A DNA stretch of 64,000 nt from Tautonia marina (GCF_009177065.1 NZ_WEZF01000013.1:124001-188000); one strand, 5' to 3'; shown: positions 26,907 to 35,197, numbered from the stretch's first letter. Notes: generated by a model not told the origin, from the letters alone. Program-made: numbers and translations.

Positions 26907-27500
26907 TCAGAGCTGCGAGTGACCGACGACTTCTTCGGGCTCGTCGTCCGCATCGACCACCTCGCCGGGGGCGGTGCGCACGGGACGGCTGGAGCGGACC
27001 AGGGCAATACGGCCGGTCCGGGCCAGTTCCCGGATGCCGTAGGGGCGCATCAGCTCGATAAACGCCTCGACCTTCGACTCCTGGCCACTGACTTCGATGA
27101 TCAGGTGCTCGGGGCTGACATCGACGATCCGGCCTCGGAAGTCCTGCACCAGGCCGCGCAGCTCGGCCCGACGCTCGGGAGAGGCATCGACCTTAATGAG
27201 CATCAGGTCGCGCTCGACGAACGCCTCTCGGGAAATGTCGATGACCTTGACAACCGTGACGATCTTCTCCAGCTGCTTGCGAACCTGCTCCAGCTGGCTA
27301 TCGTCGCCGATGACGACGAAGGTGATCCGGGAAAGGTTCGGGTCCTCGGTCTCTCCCACGGCCAGGCTGTCGATGTTGTAGCCTCGCGAGGCGAGCATGC
27401 CGGAAATGTGGGACAGGACTCCCGGCTGATTCTGCACCAAGGCGCTGAGCACGTGGCGATGGCGGTGGCGGTCGCGGGCCGGGCGGTTCGTCTCGGACAT
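26907..27500 (-). CDS. ilvN: acetolactate synthase small (regulatory) subunit
   Basis: 197 residues. The N-terminal ACT domain (about 16-90) is clear: HVLSALVQNQPGVLSHISGM, then ASRGYNIDSLAVGETEDPNLSR and the EQVRKQLEKIVTVVKVIDI helix. The C-terminal domain has ERDLMLIKVDAS and GRIVDVSPEHLIIEVSG with PYGIRELARTGRIALVR. The subunit binds valine and activates or feedback-inhibits the catalytic IlvB/IlvI subunit, which is not in this window. It is the first gene of a minus-strand series (ilvN, CRTAC1-like, remnants, ilvC). The acidic tail after residue 175 is not part of the usual family. Confidence 0.96.
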   Translation of the reverse strand: MSETNRPARDRHRHRHVLSALVQNQPGVLSHISGMLASRGYNIDSLAVGETEDPNLSRITFVVIGDDSQLEQVRKQLEKIVTVVKVIDISREAFVERDLMLIKVDASPERRAELRGLVQDFRGRIVDVSPEHLIIEVSGQESKVEAFIELMRPYGIRELARTGRIALVRSSRPVRTAPGEVVDADDEPEEVVGHSQL

Positions 27501-28043
27501 CGATTCCTCTTCGAATAAGTCGGGTGCGGTCGGTCCCGCGCAGGACGGCGATCCGGCCGGGAGGCCACAGCCCTCTCGGCTCGCCGAGTCGCCGGCCTCG
27601 GGCCGTCATCGCGGTTGATGGCTCGATTGAATGACCAGTCTACGGGGCCGCTTCCCGGCCTCGCAAGGCCGAGCGTCGCGCCCCCACCTCTCGACACCCC
27701 GGGACCGCTCGCGGTTCGTCCCGATCGAAGGCGCCGGGCCGCCTCCGTCCCGCGATCGCCCGGCAGGCTCGCAATCTGAAGGCAGGACGCGACAAGGCCC
27801 GGGGCTCAGGCCTGTTTCAGGCGCCAAAACCCCGATCACACGCCTCCGACACCCCCTCTCGCAACGAACGGAGCAGGGCCGAAAAATTCCAGAAATAAAA
27901 TTTTATCCCATTTCATTTCGAAGACTTACGAAAAACACGACTTGGAAGAAACGGCCCGCCAGACGGTTGAGTGGGTAGGAGTCCCGGGACGATGAACCAC
28001 GCGGTTCAGCCCAGGGCTCCCCACGGAACGGAGCCCATTTCCG
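27501..28043. other. 543-bp divergent intergenic region
   Basis: No gene was found. It should hold the ilvN promoter on one side and the promoter of the basic secreted protein on the other. Near its right side is an AT-rich block, unusual for this genome, containing the perfect palindrome ATAAAATTTTAT, a possible promoter or operator element for the rightward gene. Confidence 0.4.
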
Positions 28044-28355
28044 ATGATTCTCCCGACTCTGAACACGACCCTTCGGGTCCTGGCGTTGGCGACGGTTGTT
28101 GCCTTCATGGCCCCCAGCCCGGCCCAGGCCGGAGGGTTCGCGAGCCAGGTTGCCAAGAAGGTTGAGAAGAATGCCCGCAAGAGCATTGCGGCGGGCGAGA
28201 AGCGCTTCCGCAAGGGGGCTGCCAAGGCCGAGACCCGGGTCCGGAAAGGCGCGGCCAAGGCCGAGACCCGGGTCCGGAAAGGTGCGGCCAAGGCCGAGAA
28301 GCGTCTTCGGAAGGCATGGGAGGGCAAGCTTCGCCGCCCTATTTGCCGTTTCTAA
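28044..28355 (+). CDS. small secreted basic protein with RKGAAKAE repeats
   Basis: 103 residues. Signal peptide about 1-29 (RVLALATVVAFMAPSPAQA). The mature part is very basic: KKVEKNARKSIAAGEKRF, then three tandem 11-residue units RKGAAKAETRV, RKGAAKAETRV and RKGAAKAEKRL. Composition resembles the Lys/Ala-rich tails of histone H1-like proteins, but with a signal peptide the product should leave the cytoplasm and could bind anionic polymers such as extracellular DNA, polysaccharide or phospholipid. That is inference. The gene is followed by a very strong terminator, so it is its own transcription unit. Confidence 0.65.
   Translation: MILPTLNTTLRVLALATVVAFMAPSPAQAGGFASQVAKKVEKNARKSIAAGEKRFRKGAAKAETRVRKGAAKAETRVRKGAAKAEKRLRKAWEGKLRRPICRF
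28209..28307 (+). repeat. three tandem 33-bp coding repeats
   Basis: Three adjacent 33-bp units encode RKGAAKAE(T/K)R(V/L). The first two are nearly identical in DNA, the third diverges at its end. All are in frame in the basic secreted protein. Confidence 0.85.
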
Positions 28356-28405
28356 GTTTCGATCGGCCCACGCCGCCGCCGTGGCGACGGTGATGGGCCG
28401 GGAGT

Positions 28406-28435
28406 CGATGGAGAGGCCTGCGGGCCTCTCCATCG
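28406..28435 (+). terminator. strong hairpin terminator
   Basis: A perfect 13-bp stem (CGATGGAGAGGCC with its complement) and a 4-nt TGCG loop lie about 50 bp after the small basic protein. No T tract follows. Confidence 0.7.
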
Positions 28436-28583
28436 GCCGTCCGCAACGGACGCGAGACACCGCGGCCCGGGCATTCCATCGCCAACCGGCTGAATCCCCC
28501 CACGAGGCCGCCCCGGACACCACGAAGCATTCGCTCGATCCCGAACCCGACCGCACCCGGATCTTAACACGAAAGGACGATCG

Positions 28584-29063
28584 ATGATCATTTCGTTCCC
28601 GAATGTGCCCGCCCAGGTGATGGTGATCGCCTCGCTGCTCACGGGAGCAGTGGCCGCGCCGCCGAGCGACCTCCGCTTCGACCCCGACGCCCGAGATGTC
28701 GAGGTGCTGATCGCGATCCACGACCTGCATGATCGCGCCGACGACGGGGCGACACTGCTCGCGTGGTCGGTGCTGCATGAGTTCCTCACCGCCCTCCCGA
28801 AGGCGAGGGCGCCGGGAGAGGCGGTTTCGGAAGAAACCATCGCCACGCTGACGCAGAAGACGATCGAGATCGGCGAGGACGACTGGAATTCCCTCGACGA
28901 GAAGGTCGGCGCGATCACGAACCTCAAGCGGGCCTCGCTGCTGAAGGCGGCCTCGCTGTGCCATGAACGGTACACGAAGCACCGGAAATCGGCAGATGCG
29001 AGGCGATTCTGGGGAGGGCTCAAGGAGCGGTACGAGCAGATGGCGAATCGACTCCCCAGGTAA
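28584..29063 (+). CDS. small secreted hypothetical protein
   Basis: 159 residues. A hydrophobic N-terminus (VPAQVMVIASLLTGAVAAPP) looks like a signal peptide. The rest is helical and charged (DVEVLIAIHDLHDRADDG, LLAWSVLHEFLTALPKA, LDEKVGAITNLKRASLLKAASLCHERY in pieces), with a single Cys in the mature part. No family is recognised. GAAAGGA lies a few bases before the ATG. It stands alone between two hairpins, in a block of four genes that lack recognisable orthologues outside planctomycetes (judged by eye). Confidence 0.7.
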   Translation: MIISFPNVPAQVMVIASLLTGAVAAPPSDLRFDPDARDVEVLIAIHDLHDRADDGATLLAWSVLHEFLTALPKARAPGEAVSEETIATLTQKTIEIGEDDWNSLDEKVGAITNLKRASLLKAASLCHERYTKHRKSADARRFWGGLKERYEQMANRLPR

Positions 29064-29187
29064 GCCCTCCGAGCCCCGACCGGCCGTCCACGCGCCGTGA
29101 TCCGGGGTATGGCAATCTCGGGCGAGTGGTCGCCCAACGACGCGGGGTCCGGGACGCTCGGACCTCGCCAACCTTGGCAGGTGTGGG

Positions 29188-29227
29188 GTCCCCGGGAAGG
29201 TTCAGGAAACCGAACGTGCCCGGGGAC
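29188..29227 (+). terminator. hairpin after secreted hypothetical gene
   Basis: A perfect 9-bp outer stem GTCCCCGGG/CCCGGGGAC encloses a smaller GGTT/AACC stem. It lies between the small secreted protein and the zinc-ribbon gene. Confidence 0.55.
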
Positions 29228-29361
29228 TCGACAACTCAGCTCGCCCGTGCAATCAGCCCCGGATAGGCGCTCCAGGGGATTCGAGCCTGGACATACGATT
29301 CCGCTTCAGGATAAACATACACTTGGCGCATTCGCGCCGATTCGAACCGAGGAAACTGCAC

Positions 29362-30288
29362 ATGAACCACTGGCCATGCGAATGCGGCGGTAGGTTTTCC
29401 TTCGACCCTCCCATGGTCCACGGCAAGACGGCCTTCTGCAAGAAATGCAGACGCGTCTACGAACTCCAGGAGATCGCCGACGATCTGATCCGCGTCCAGC
29501 AGCTCTACTGGGACCCCGGCCGGGATCCGAGCCGGAAGGAGGCCGCGAAGGGGGACACGAAGGGCGGGGGCCCGGTGCCCGGCTCTCCCCCGTCCACCGG
29601 CAGCCCTCGCCTCCGCCGGTTCGCGGGGCTGGCCGCGTTCGGGATCGTCGTCGCGGCCTTGATGCTCGGCTTCGGCCGGAACGCCCCGGCCCCCTTCGTG
29701 CTCGAGAACGAGTTCGGCGACGAGGTCGAGATGCTCGCCGAGGGCCGGGATGTCTATGTCTTCACCATCGCGAGCTGGTGCGGCGGGAGCCGGTTGTTCG
29801 TCGAGACCGTCCTGCTGCCCGTCTCTCGGGAGATCGGGTCCGGCGCGGATCGCCCGCTGATCTGCCTCGTCTTCAGCGATGACGAATGGCCCAGTGCCGA
29901 GCGTTTCTTGTCGACCCAGGAACAGGTCGACCGGGCGAGGGCGTCGGCCAGGTCCGTCGATCCCGGCCTGGGCGAACGGTTCTACGACCCGAGGTGGGTC
30001 GTCGAGCACGTCGTCAACAGCGACATGCTCCTCTGCCGATTCAAGACCTGGAACGACCAGGACGCACAGCCAGGGGCCTATCCCCTCTTCTACTCGGCGG
30101 AAGACGCCTCCTGGAAGGACATCGTCCACGAGGATATGTTCTACCCCGACATCCAGGAACTCGTCGACCGATACGACCCGGAGGCGCTCGGCCGATTCGC
30201 GCGTGAGCTCGCCCGAAAGCAACGCTCGCAGGAGCTCCGGCTTCGCGAAGAATTCGATCGAGATCCCTTCTTCAATGGGTTCATGTAA
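29362..30288 (+). CDS. zinc-ribbon/TM protein with degenerate thioredoxin-like domain
   Basis: 308 residues from an ATG with GAGGA at 8 nt; an earlier in-frame start adds 13 residues of no character. Residues 6-29 form a likely zinc ribbon (C6xC8 and C26xxC29). A linker of about 50 residues leads to one membrane helix at 86-105 (FAGLAAFGIVVAALMLGFG). The outer domain begins NAPAPFVLENEFGDEVEM and continues VYVFTIASWCGGSRLFVETVLLPVSREI, like a thioredoxin fold, but the CxxC is reduced to WCGGS (one Cys, 140). The topology puts the ribbon in the cytoplasm and the Trx-like domain outside. It ends 64 bp before the sigma-like gene, probably one operon. The function is unknown. Confidence 0.75.
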   Translation: MNHWPCECGGRFSFDPPMVHGKTAFCKKCRRVYELQEIADDLIRVQQLYWDPGRDPSRKEAAKGDTKGGGPVPGSPPSTGSPRLRRFAGLAAFGIVVAALMLGFGRNAPAPFVLENEFGDEVEMLAEGRDVYVFTIASWCGGSRLFVETVLLPVSREIGSGADRPLICLVFSDDEWPSAERFLSTQEQVDRARASARSVDPGLGERFYDPRWVVEHVVNSDMLLCRFKTWNDQDAQPGAYPLFYSAEDASWKDIVHEDMFYPDIQELVDRYDPEALGRFARELARKQRSQELRLREEFDRDPFFNGFM

Positions 30289-30352
30289 CTTCAACCGATT
30301 TCCTTGCCCACCCGGTCCCGCCCGATCCCATTGAGAATTGCGAGGTGCCCCG

Positions 30353-31093
30353 ATGGTTGGAATTCAGTTCAAGCGGCCGGCGCTGGCCCTCTGGATCCTG
30401 CTTCTCGTCCCGGTGGCCTCCCCCTTCCTCGTCTCTGCCGACGATCGGAGGGGATACGACTACGGCGAGCCGGGGCTGGACGACTCCATCCTCGGCAGGC
30501 TCGAAGCGTCGTATCCCGGGGACGCGCAGCTGTTCAAGATCCAGGACCCCGGGCTGTATGCCTCGATCGTCCACCACACGGCCAAGAAATTCCTCAGCAC
30601 CCGTTACCGCCTCGACGCGGCGACGACCGCGGACATCGCCCAGGAGATCGTCACGAAGCATCTCCAGAACGACCTCTCGGAGAAATGTTCGACGCACAAG
30701 GAATTGATCACTTACATCAAAGCCGCCTGTCATTTCGAGAAGATCAATCTCGGCCGGAAACCGAGGCATTCCAGGGAAGTGCCCCTTGATCCCTCATCGA
30801 TCAACGACTCGATCGCGGGGGAACACGCCCAGACGCACGAGAAACGACTCGTCGATAGAGACATCCTGGAAACGCTCATCAGGCTCTCGAAGCTCAACGC
30901 GAACGAAAAGAAGGTCGTTCGCCTGTGTTATCTCAAGGAAATGACAGACAAGGAAGCATCAAAGAAGATCAATTTGAGTGGCGAGCGTGTGCGTCAGATC
31001 CGCCACGATGCGCTGCGCAAGCTCGAGGCAACGGCCCATTCCATGGGGTTGCAGTACGGCGTTGAACCAGAGGAATTGTTCCTGTGCTGGTGA
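30353..31093 (+). CDS. sigma-70-like protein with N-terminal signal/anchor helix
   Basis: 246 residues from ATG with GAGG at 7 nt (a TTG five codons earlier is possible). Residues 9-29 form a hydrophobic helix with a cleavage-like VSA-DD end. Then come ECF sigma features: region 2 at about 66-135 (LYASIVHHTAKKFLSTRYRL, AATTADIAQEIVTKHLQ, ELITYIKAACHFEK) and region 4 at about 176-226 (LSKLNANEKKVVRLCYLKEM, TDKEASKKINLSGERVRQIRHDA). The helix-turn-helix is intact. No ATG allows a soluble form that keeps region 2; the only in-frame GTG after the helix start lacks a ribosome site. A sigma factor with an export signal is unexpected, because the DNA-binding part would lie outside the cytoplasm. The upstream gene is also a membrane protein. 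Confidence 0.75.
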   Translation: MVGIQFKRPALALWILLLVPVASPFLVSADDRRGYDYGEPGLDDSILGRLEASYPGDAQLFKIQDPGLYASIVHHTAKKFLSTRYRLDAATTADIAQEIVTKHLQNDLSEKCSTHKELITYIKAACHFEKINLGRKPRHSREVPLDPSSINDSIAGEHAQTHEKRLVDRDILETLIRLSKLNANEKKVVRLCYLKEMTDKEASKKINLSGERVRQIRHDALRKLEATAHSMGLQYGVEPEELFLCW

Positions 31094-31545
31094 TGCTCGG
31101 CAGGCGGCTCAAGGGATGATCACCGGCCACGAGATCGGATCAATCAAAGGTGATTGGGTGCGGAGTCCCCTCCGGAAACGGCGGCGCGGCCGCCCGCTCC
31201 GGGCCGGCCTGGACCCCTTCCCGAAGGATGCCCGCCGGGCGTAGAATGCTCCGTGCGGCCGCGACGGCTCCCCAACGGTCGGGCCGAGGTGACCCGGAGC
31301 GGCCTTCGGAAGCGGGAGGGGAGCCCCCCCGGCACCGTTGCGGGCCCCGCGGCATCGCACTAAGATAGACCACCCCACACCGGCGCGAATCGAGGCGAAG
31401 GGACATCTCCGTGACGGCCGGGAATCGACCGCGATCACCCCGTTTCGCGGCCGTCCCGGCACCGGACGCGAGCCTCGTCGCGTCGGAGCGTCCACACCGA
31501 GACTGACCCACCCCGTGGCGTCGCGTGAAGGATGGCTCTGGCATC
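31094..31545. other. 452-bp intergenic region upstream of ABC exporter
   Basis: No gene or known RNA family was recognised. Several GC-rich inverted stretches occur, and a TAGAAT hexamer could be a -10 element for the exporter unit, without a convincing -35. Confidence 0.35.
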
Positions 31546-32274
31546 ATGACCACGCCCGTGATGATCGAGGCCCGAGGCCTCACCAAGCAGTTCGGTTCGT
31601 TCCTGGCGATCCGCGACGTGAGCTTCCAGGTTCCGAGCGGACAGGTCGTCGCCTTCCTCGGCCCCAACGGCGCAGGCAAGACGACGACGATGCGGCTCCT
31701 GACCGGCTTCATCGCCCCAACGCACGGCCAGGCATTCATCGCCGGGATCGACGTGCAGCAGGACCGGATCACAGCCGCCGAGCGGCTCGGCTACCTGCCC
31801 GAGAACGGACCGCTTTACCCCGACATGACCCCCATGGCGATCCTCGAATTCTTCGGCCGGGCCCGAGGCATGGGCTCGTCGGCCCTGAAGGATCGGATCG
31901 AGACGGTCGTCGGGCTTTGTTCCCTGTCGACGGTCGCCTACAAGCCGATCGCCAAGCTCTCCAAAGGCTACCGCCAGCGCGTCTCGATGGCCCAGGCGAT
32001 CCTGCACGACCCAGACGTCTTGATCCTCGACGAGCCGACCTCCGGCCTCGACCCGAACCAGATCAAGGGGGTCCGCCAGTTGATCCGAGACCTCGGCCGA
32101 TCGAAGACAATCCTCGTCTCGACCCACATCCTCCAGGAAGTCGAGCCGGTCGCCGACCGCGTCCTGTTCATCCACGACGGCCGCCTCGTCTTCGACGGCG
32201 CTCCAGCCGAAATGCGGGCCGGAGTGGCCTCGCTGGAGGAGAAGTTCTACCAGCTCACCGCCTCTCCCGCCTGA
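31546..32274 (+). CDS. ABC transporter ATP-binding protein (ABC-2/GldA-like)
   Basis: 242 residues. Complete ABC ATPase: Walker A GPNGAGKTT, Q-loop region YLPENGPLY, signature LSKGYRQR (SKGYRQ variant of LSGGQ typical of GldA/NatA-like ATPases), Walker B VLILDEPTSGLDP and switch STHILQEVE. It energises the permease-GldG protein encoded 175 bp downstream. This class moves unknown substrates. In Flavobacterium the homologous GldA/F/G set is needed for gliding, but planctomycetes lack that machinery as far as is known. Start at ATG; a GTG seven codons earlier is an alternative. Confidence 0.93.
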   Translation: MTTPVMIEARGLTKQFGSFLAIRDVSFQVPSGQVVAFLGPNGAGKTTTMRLLTGFIAPTHGQAFIAGIDVQQDRITAAERLGYLPENGPLYPDMTPMAILEFFGRARGMGSSALKDRIETVVGLCSLSTVAYKPIAKLSKGYRQRVSMAQAILHDPDVLILDEPTSGLDPNQIKGVRQLIRDLGRSKTILVSTHILQEVEPVADRVLFIHDGRLVFDGAPAEMRAGVASLEEKFYQLTASPA

Positions 32275-32345
32275 GCCCGATTCTCAGAGGCCCTCGAAAT
32301 GGCCAAACCGGCTCGGACTCAACCACCAATCGATTCCTGGCAGTG

Positions 32346-32380
32346 GGGGTGGCAGAGGTCTCGATGAGCCCAGCCACCCC
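32346..32380. repeat. hairpin in ATPase-permease gap, possible dispersed repeat
   Basis: An 8-bp inverted repeat GGGGTGGC/GCCACCCC around a 19-nt loop lies between two genes expected to be cotranscribed. It may be a REP-like element or an RNA-processing hairpin. Confidence 0.4.
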
Positions 32381-32449
32381 GACGTTGGTCTGAACCAGAC
32401 AATCCCACGGACACAATCCTGCAATCTTGATTCAAAAGGGACCGCAACG

Positions 32450-35197
32450 GTGACGACGATCCAGAACGAATCAACCCGGACGACCGCCCCCGAGCGGCCG
32501 GCGGGGGCCAGTGCCCTGGCCTTGCCTCGGCCGTTCGTGGTGGGAGCCGTCTGCCGGCGCGACCTGGCCCGCTACTTCACCAACGTGGCCGGCTATGTGT
32601 TCATCGTCCTGTTCATTGTCACAAGCTCGGTGGCTGCCTTCTGGCCCGAGGCCTTCTTCGCCAACAACCTGGCAACCCTCGGCCAGCTGAACGAGCTGAT
32701 GCCGTACTTGCTCCTGCTGTTTATCCCGGCGATCACCATGAGCGTCTGGGCCGACGAGCGGCGGCAAGGAACCGAGGAGCTCCTGCTCACCCTTCCGGCC
32801 CGAGACCTGGAGGTCGTGCTCGGCAAGTACCTCGCCGCGCTCGGCATTTACACCGCCGCGCTCGGCTTTCTGGCCTTTGGGCTGACGGTCGTGCTCGCCT
32901 GGCTCGGTCGGCCGGACCTGGGAGTCCTGCTCGCCACCTTCGTCGGCTACTGGCTGATGGGAGGGATGCTTCTGGCGGTCGGGATGGTCGCGTCGTTGCT
33001 CTCGGGCAATGTGACGGTGGCCTTCATCCTGGGGGCGCTTTTCTGCGCCGTGCCGGTGTTTGCCGACCTGCTCGGCGGGCTCTCGGGAGCGGGAGCGGCC
33101 CGGGTGATCGAGTCGGCCTCGGCCCCGTCGCAGTTCCGCGAGTTCGGCCGGGGCGTCGTGCCCTTCTCGGGCGTGCTCTACTTCGTCGGCCTTGCCGCGG
33201 CAATGCTTTATGTGAACGTCGCCCTCGTCGGCCGTCGTCACTGGGCCGGTGGTGAGCGCAGCGCGGGGCTGTGGGGACACGCGTTGGTCCGTATCGTCTC
33301 GGTGGTGGTCGTGGTCTTGAGCCTTCAAACCCTCGTCGCCCGAGCCGGCTGGCGGCCCGACCTCAGCGCCGAACGGCTCAACACCCTTTCGCGCGAATCG
33401 CGCCAGTTGCTCCGCGAGATCCCGAGCGATCGCCCCGTCTTCATCGAGGCCTTTTTCAGCCCCGAGGTGCCCCGAGACTACGTCGAGGCCAAGCAGAACC
33501 TGATTGGTTTGCTCAAGGAGTTCGCCGCGATCGGCGGCAGCAAGATCCAGCTGAACCTGATCGAGACCGAACGCTACGGCGAGGAAGCCCGACGCGCCGA
33601 GCAACAGTACGGCATCGTCCCCCGCCGCGTCATCACCATCAGCGCTGCGAGGCAAGGGTTTGATGAGATCCTCATGGGAGTCGCCTTCACCAGTGGCCCC
33701 GAACAGGTGGTCATCCCCTTCTTCGACCGCGGCCTGCCGGTCGAGTACGAGCTGACGCGGTCGATCCGCACGGTGGCCGGGGCCGACCGCAAAAAGGTCG
33801 GCATCCTCGACACCGACGCCGGCCTGCTCGGCAGCTTCGATTTCCGCTCGATGGCCTCGAACCGCGAGTGGCAGGTCGTCACCGAGCTTCGGAAGCAGTA
33901 CGAGGTAACCAGCGTTCCGGCCGATGCACCGATCCCGACCGACCTCGACGCCCTGCTCGTCCCGCAGCCGTCGAGCCTGACCGAGCCGCAGGTCGCCAAC
34001 CTCGTCTCCTACGTCGAATCGGGCGGGCCGACCCTGTTGTTCATGGACCCTCTGCCCCAGTTCGACCGCTCGCCGCAGATGTCCCTCGCCCCCACACAGC
34101 CGAAGGAGCAGCCCGGAGGCATGTTCGGCGGCGGCCAGCCGCCCGAGCCGAAGGGGGATCTGACCCCCCTTCTCGATCGCCTCGGCATCGACTGGCCGCA
34201 GACCGAGATCGTCTGGAACCCGTACAACCCGCACCCGAGATTCACGGAGCTGCCCCCCGAGTACGTGTTCATCACGCCCTCCAGCGGCGCGGCCGACGCC
34301 TTCAACCCGGACGAGCCGATCGCCTCAGGCTTGCAAGAGCTGATCGTCCTGTTCGGCGGCTACGTTCTGCCCCGGAGCGGAGCCGAAACCGACTTCACCC
34401 CGTTGCTTCGGACGAACGACGAGGGGGGGATCGCCCCCTTCGACAGCCTGGTCAGCCCCAGCTTCTTCGGCATGGGGATTGATCCCGACCGCGCCACCCG
34501 CCTGGCCACGAACCGCGCCTATACCCTGGCCGCCCGCCTTGAAGGCAAAGGACGGAGCGAAGGCGAAGGCGAAGGTGACGAGCCTGAGGGCAGCGTCAAC
34601 GCGATCGTCGTCATGGACCTCGACCTGATTTCCGACGCCTTCTTCCAGCTCCGCCAGGCTGGGTCGGAGGACCTGGAGTTCGACAACGTGGCCTTCGTGC
34701 TCAACTGTGTGGACACCCTGGTGGGTGATGACTCATTCATCGACCTGCGCAAGCAACGCCGACGCCATCGGACCCTCACGCGGCTTGAGGCCGCCGACCG
34801 CGCCTTCGAGGCCGATCGCCTGGCCCAGGAGCGCGAGGCCGAAGACGAGGCCGACGATCAGCTTGAGGCCGCTCGCGCTCGGATGAACGAGAAAATCGAT
34901 GCGATCGATGCCAACACCGAGCTGGACGACCGTACCAAGCAGGTCATGCTTGCCCAGGTCCGCGAGGTCGAGCAACGCCGCCTGAACGTGGCCGAGGCGA
35001 ACATCGAGGACGCCAAGCTCCGCAAGATCGAGGACAGCATTTCCGCCAAGGAGACGCAGCTCCGCGCCATCCGAGGCCAGGTCCGCATGGCCGCCGCCCT
35101 CGTCCCCGCCCTGCCCGCGCTGGCCCTTGGCATCGCCGTCGCCATCATCCGTTCCCGCCGCGAGAACCGCGGCGCCAACCCGAACCGATTGGCATGA
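32450..35197 (+). CDS. ABC-2 permease fused to GldG-like auxiliary domain
   Basis: 915 residues from GTG with AAGGG upstream. Residues about 25-275 are an ABC-2 permease with six hydrophobic helices (VAGYVFIVLFIVTSSVAAFW, LMPYLLLLFIPAITMSVWA, the DERRQGTEELLLTLP loop shared with GldF, VVLGKYLAALGIYTAALGF). After a further helix (about 285-300) comes the GldG-type DUF7088 segment (LSRESRQLLREI, PVFIEAFFS) and the ABC_transp_aux domain (VPRRVITISAARQGFDEILMG, VGILDTDAGLLG, ALLVPQPSSLTEPQVANLVSYVESGG). A coiled coil (about 775-870) and a last helix end the protein. In Bacteroidetes GldF and GldG are separate; here they are one chain. Confidence 0.92.
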   Translation: MTTIQNESTRTTAPERPAGASALALPRPFVVGAVCRRDLARYFTNVAGYVFIVLFIVTSSVAAFWPEAFFANNLATLGQLNELMPYLLLLFIPAITMSVWADERRQGTEELLLTLPARDLEVVLGKYLAALGIYTAALGFLAFGLTVVLAWLGRPDLGVLLATFVGYWLMGGMLLAVGMVASLLSGNVTVAFILGALFCAVPVFADLLGGLSGAGAARVIESASAPSQFREFGRGVVPFSGVLYFVGLAAAMLYVNVALVGRRHWAGGERSAGLWGHALVRIVSVVVVVLSLQTLVARAGWRPDLSAERLNTLSRESRQLLREIPSDRPVFIEAFFSPEVPRDYVEAKQNLIGLLKEFAAIGGSKIQLNLIETERYGEEARRAEQQYGIVPRRVITISAARQGFDEILMGVAFTSGPEQVVIPFFDRGLPVEYELTRSIRTVAGADRKKVGILDTDAGLLGSFDFRSMASNREWQVVTELRKQYEVTSVPADAPIPTDLDALLVPQPSSLTEPQVANLVSYVESGGPTLLFMDPLPQFDRSPQMSLAPTQPKEQPGGMFGGGQPPEPKGDLTPLLDRLGIDWPQTEIVWNPYNPHPRFTELPPEYVFITPSSGAADAFNPDEPIASGLQELIVLFGGYVLPRSGAETDFTPLLRTNDEGGIAPFDSLVSPSFFGMGIDPDRATRLATNRAYTLAARLEGKGRSEGEGEGDEPEGSVNAIVVMDLDLISDAFFQLRQAGSEDLEFDNVAFVLNCVDTLVGDDSFIDLRKQRRRHRTLTRLEAADRAFEADRLAQEREAEDEADDQLEAARARMNEKIDAIDANTELDDRTKQVMLAQVREVEQRRLNVAEANIEDAKLRKIEDSISAKETQLRAIRGQVRMAAALVPALPALALGIAVAIIRSRRENRGANPNRLA

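Noticed and set aside
31094-31545. Possible structured RNA upstream of the ABC exporter
   Set aside because: GC-rich inverted stretches exist but match no SRP, 6S, tmRNA, RNase P or riboswitch core that I can recognise.
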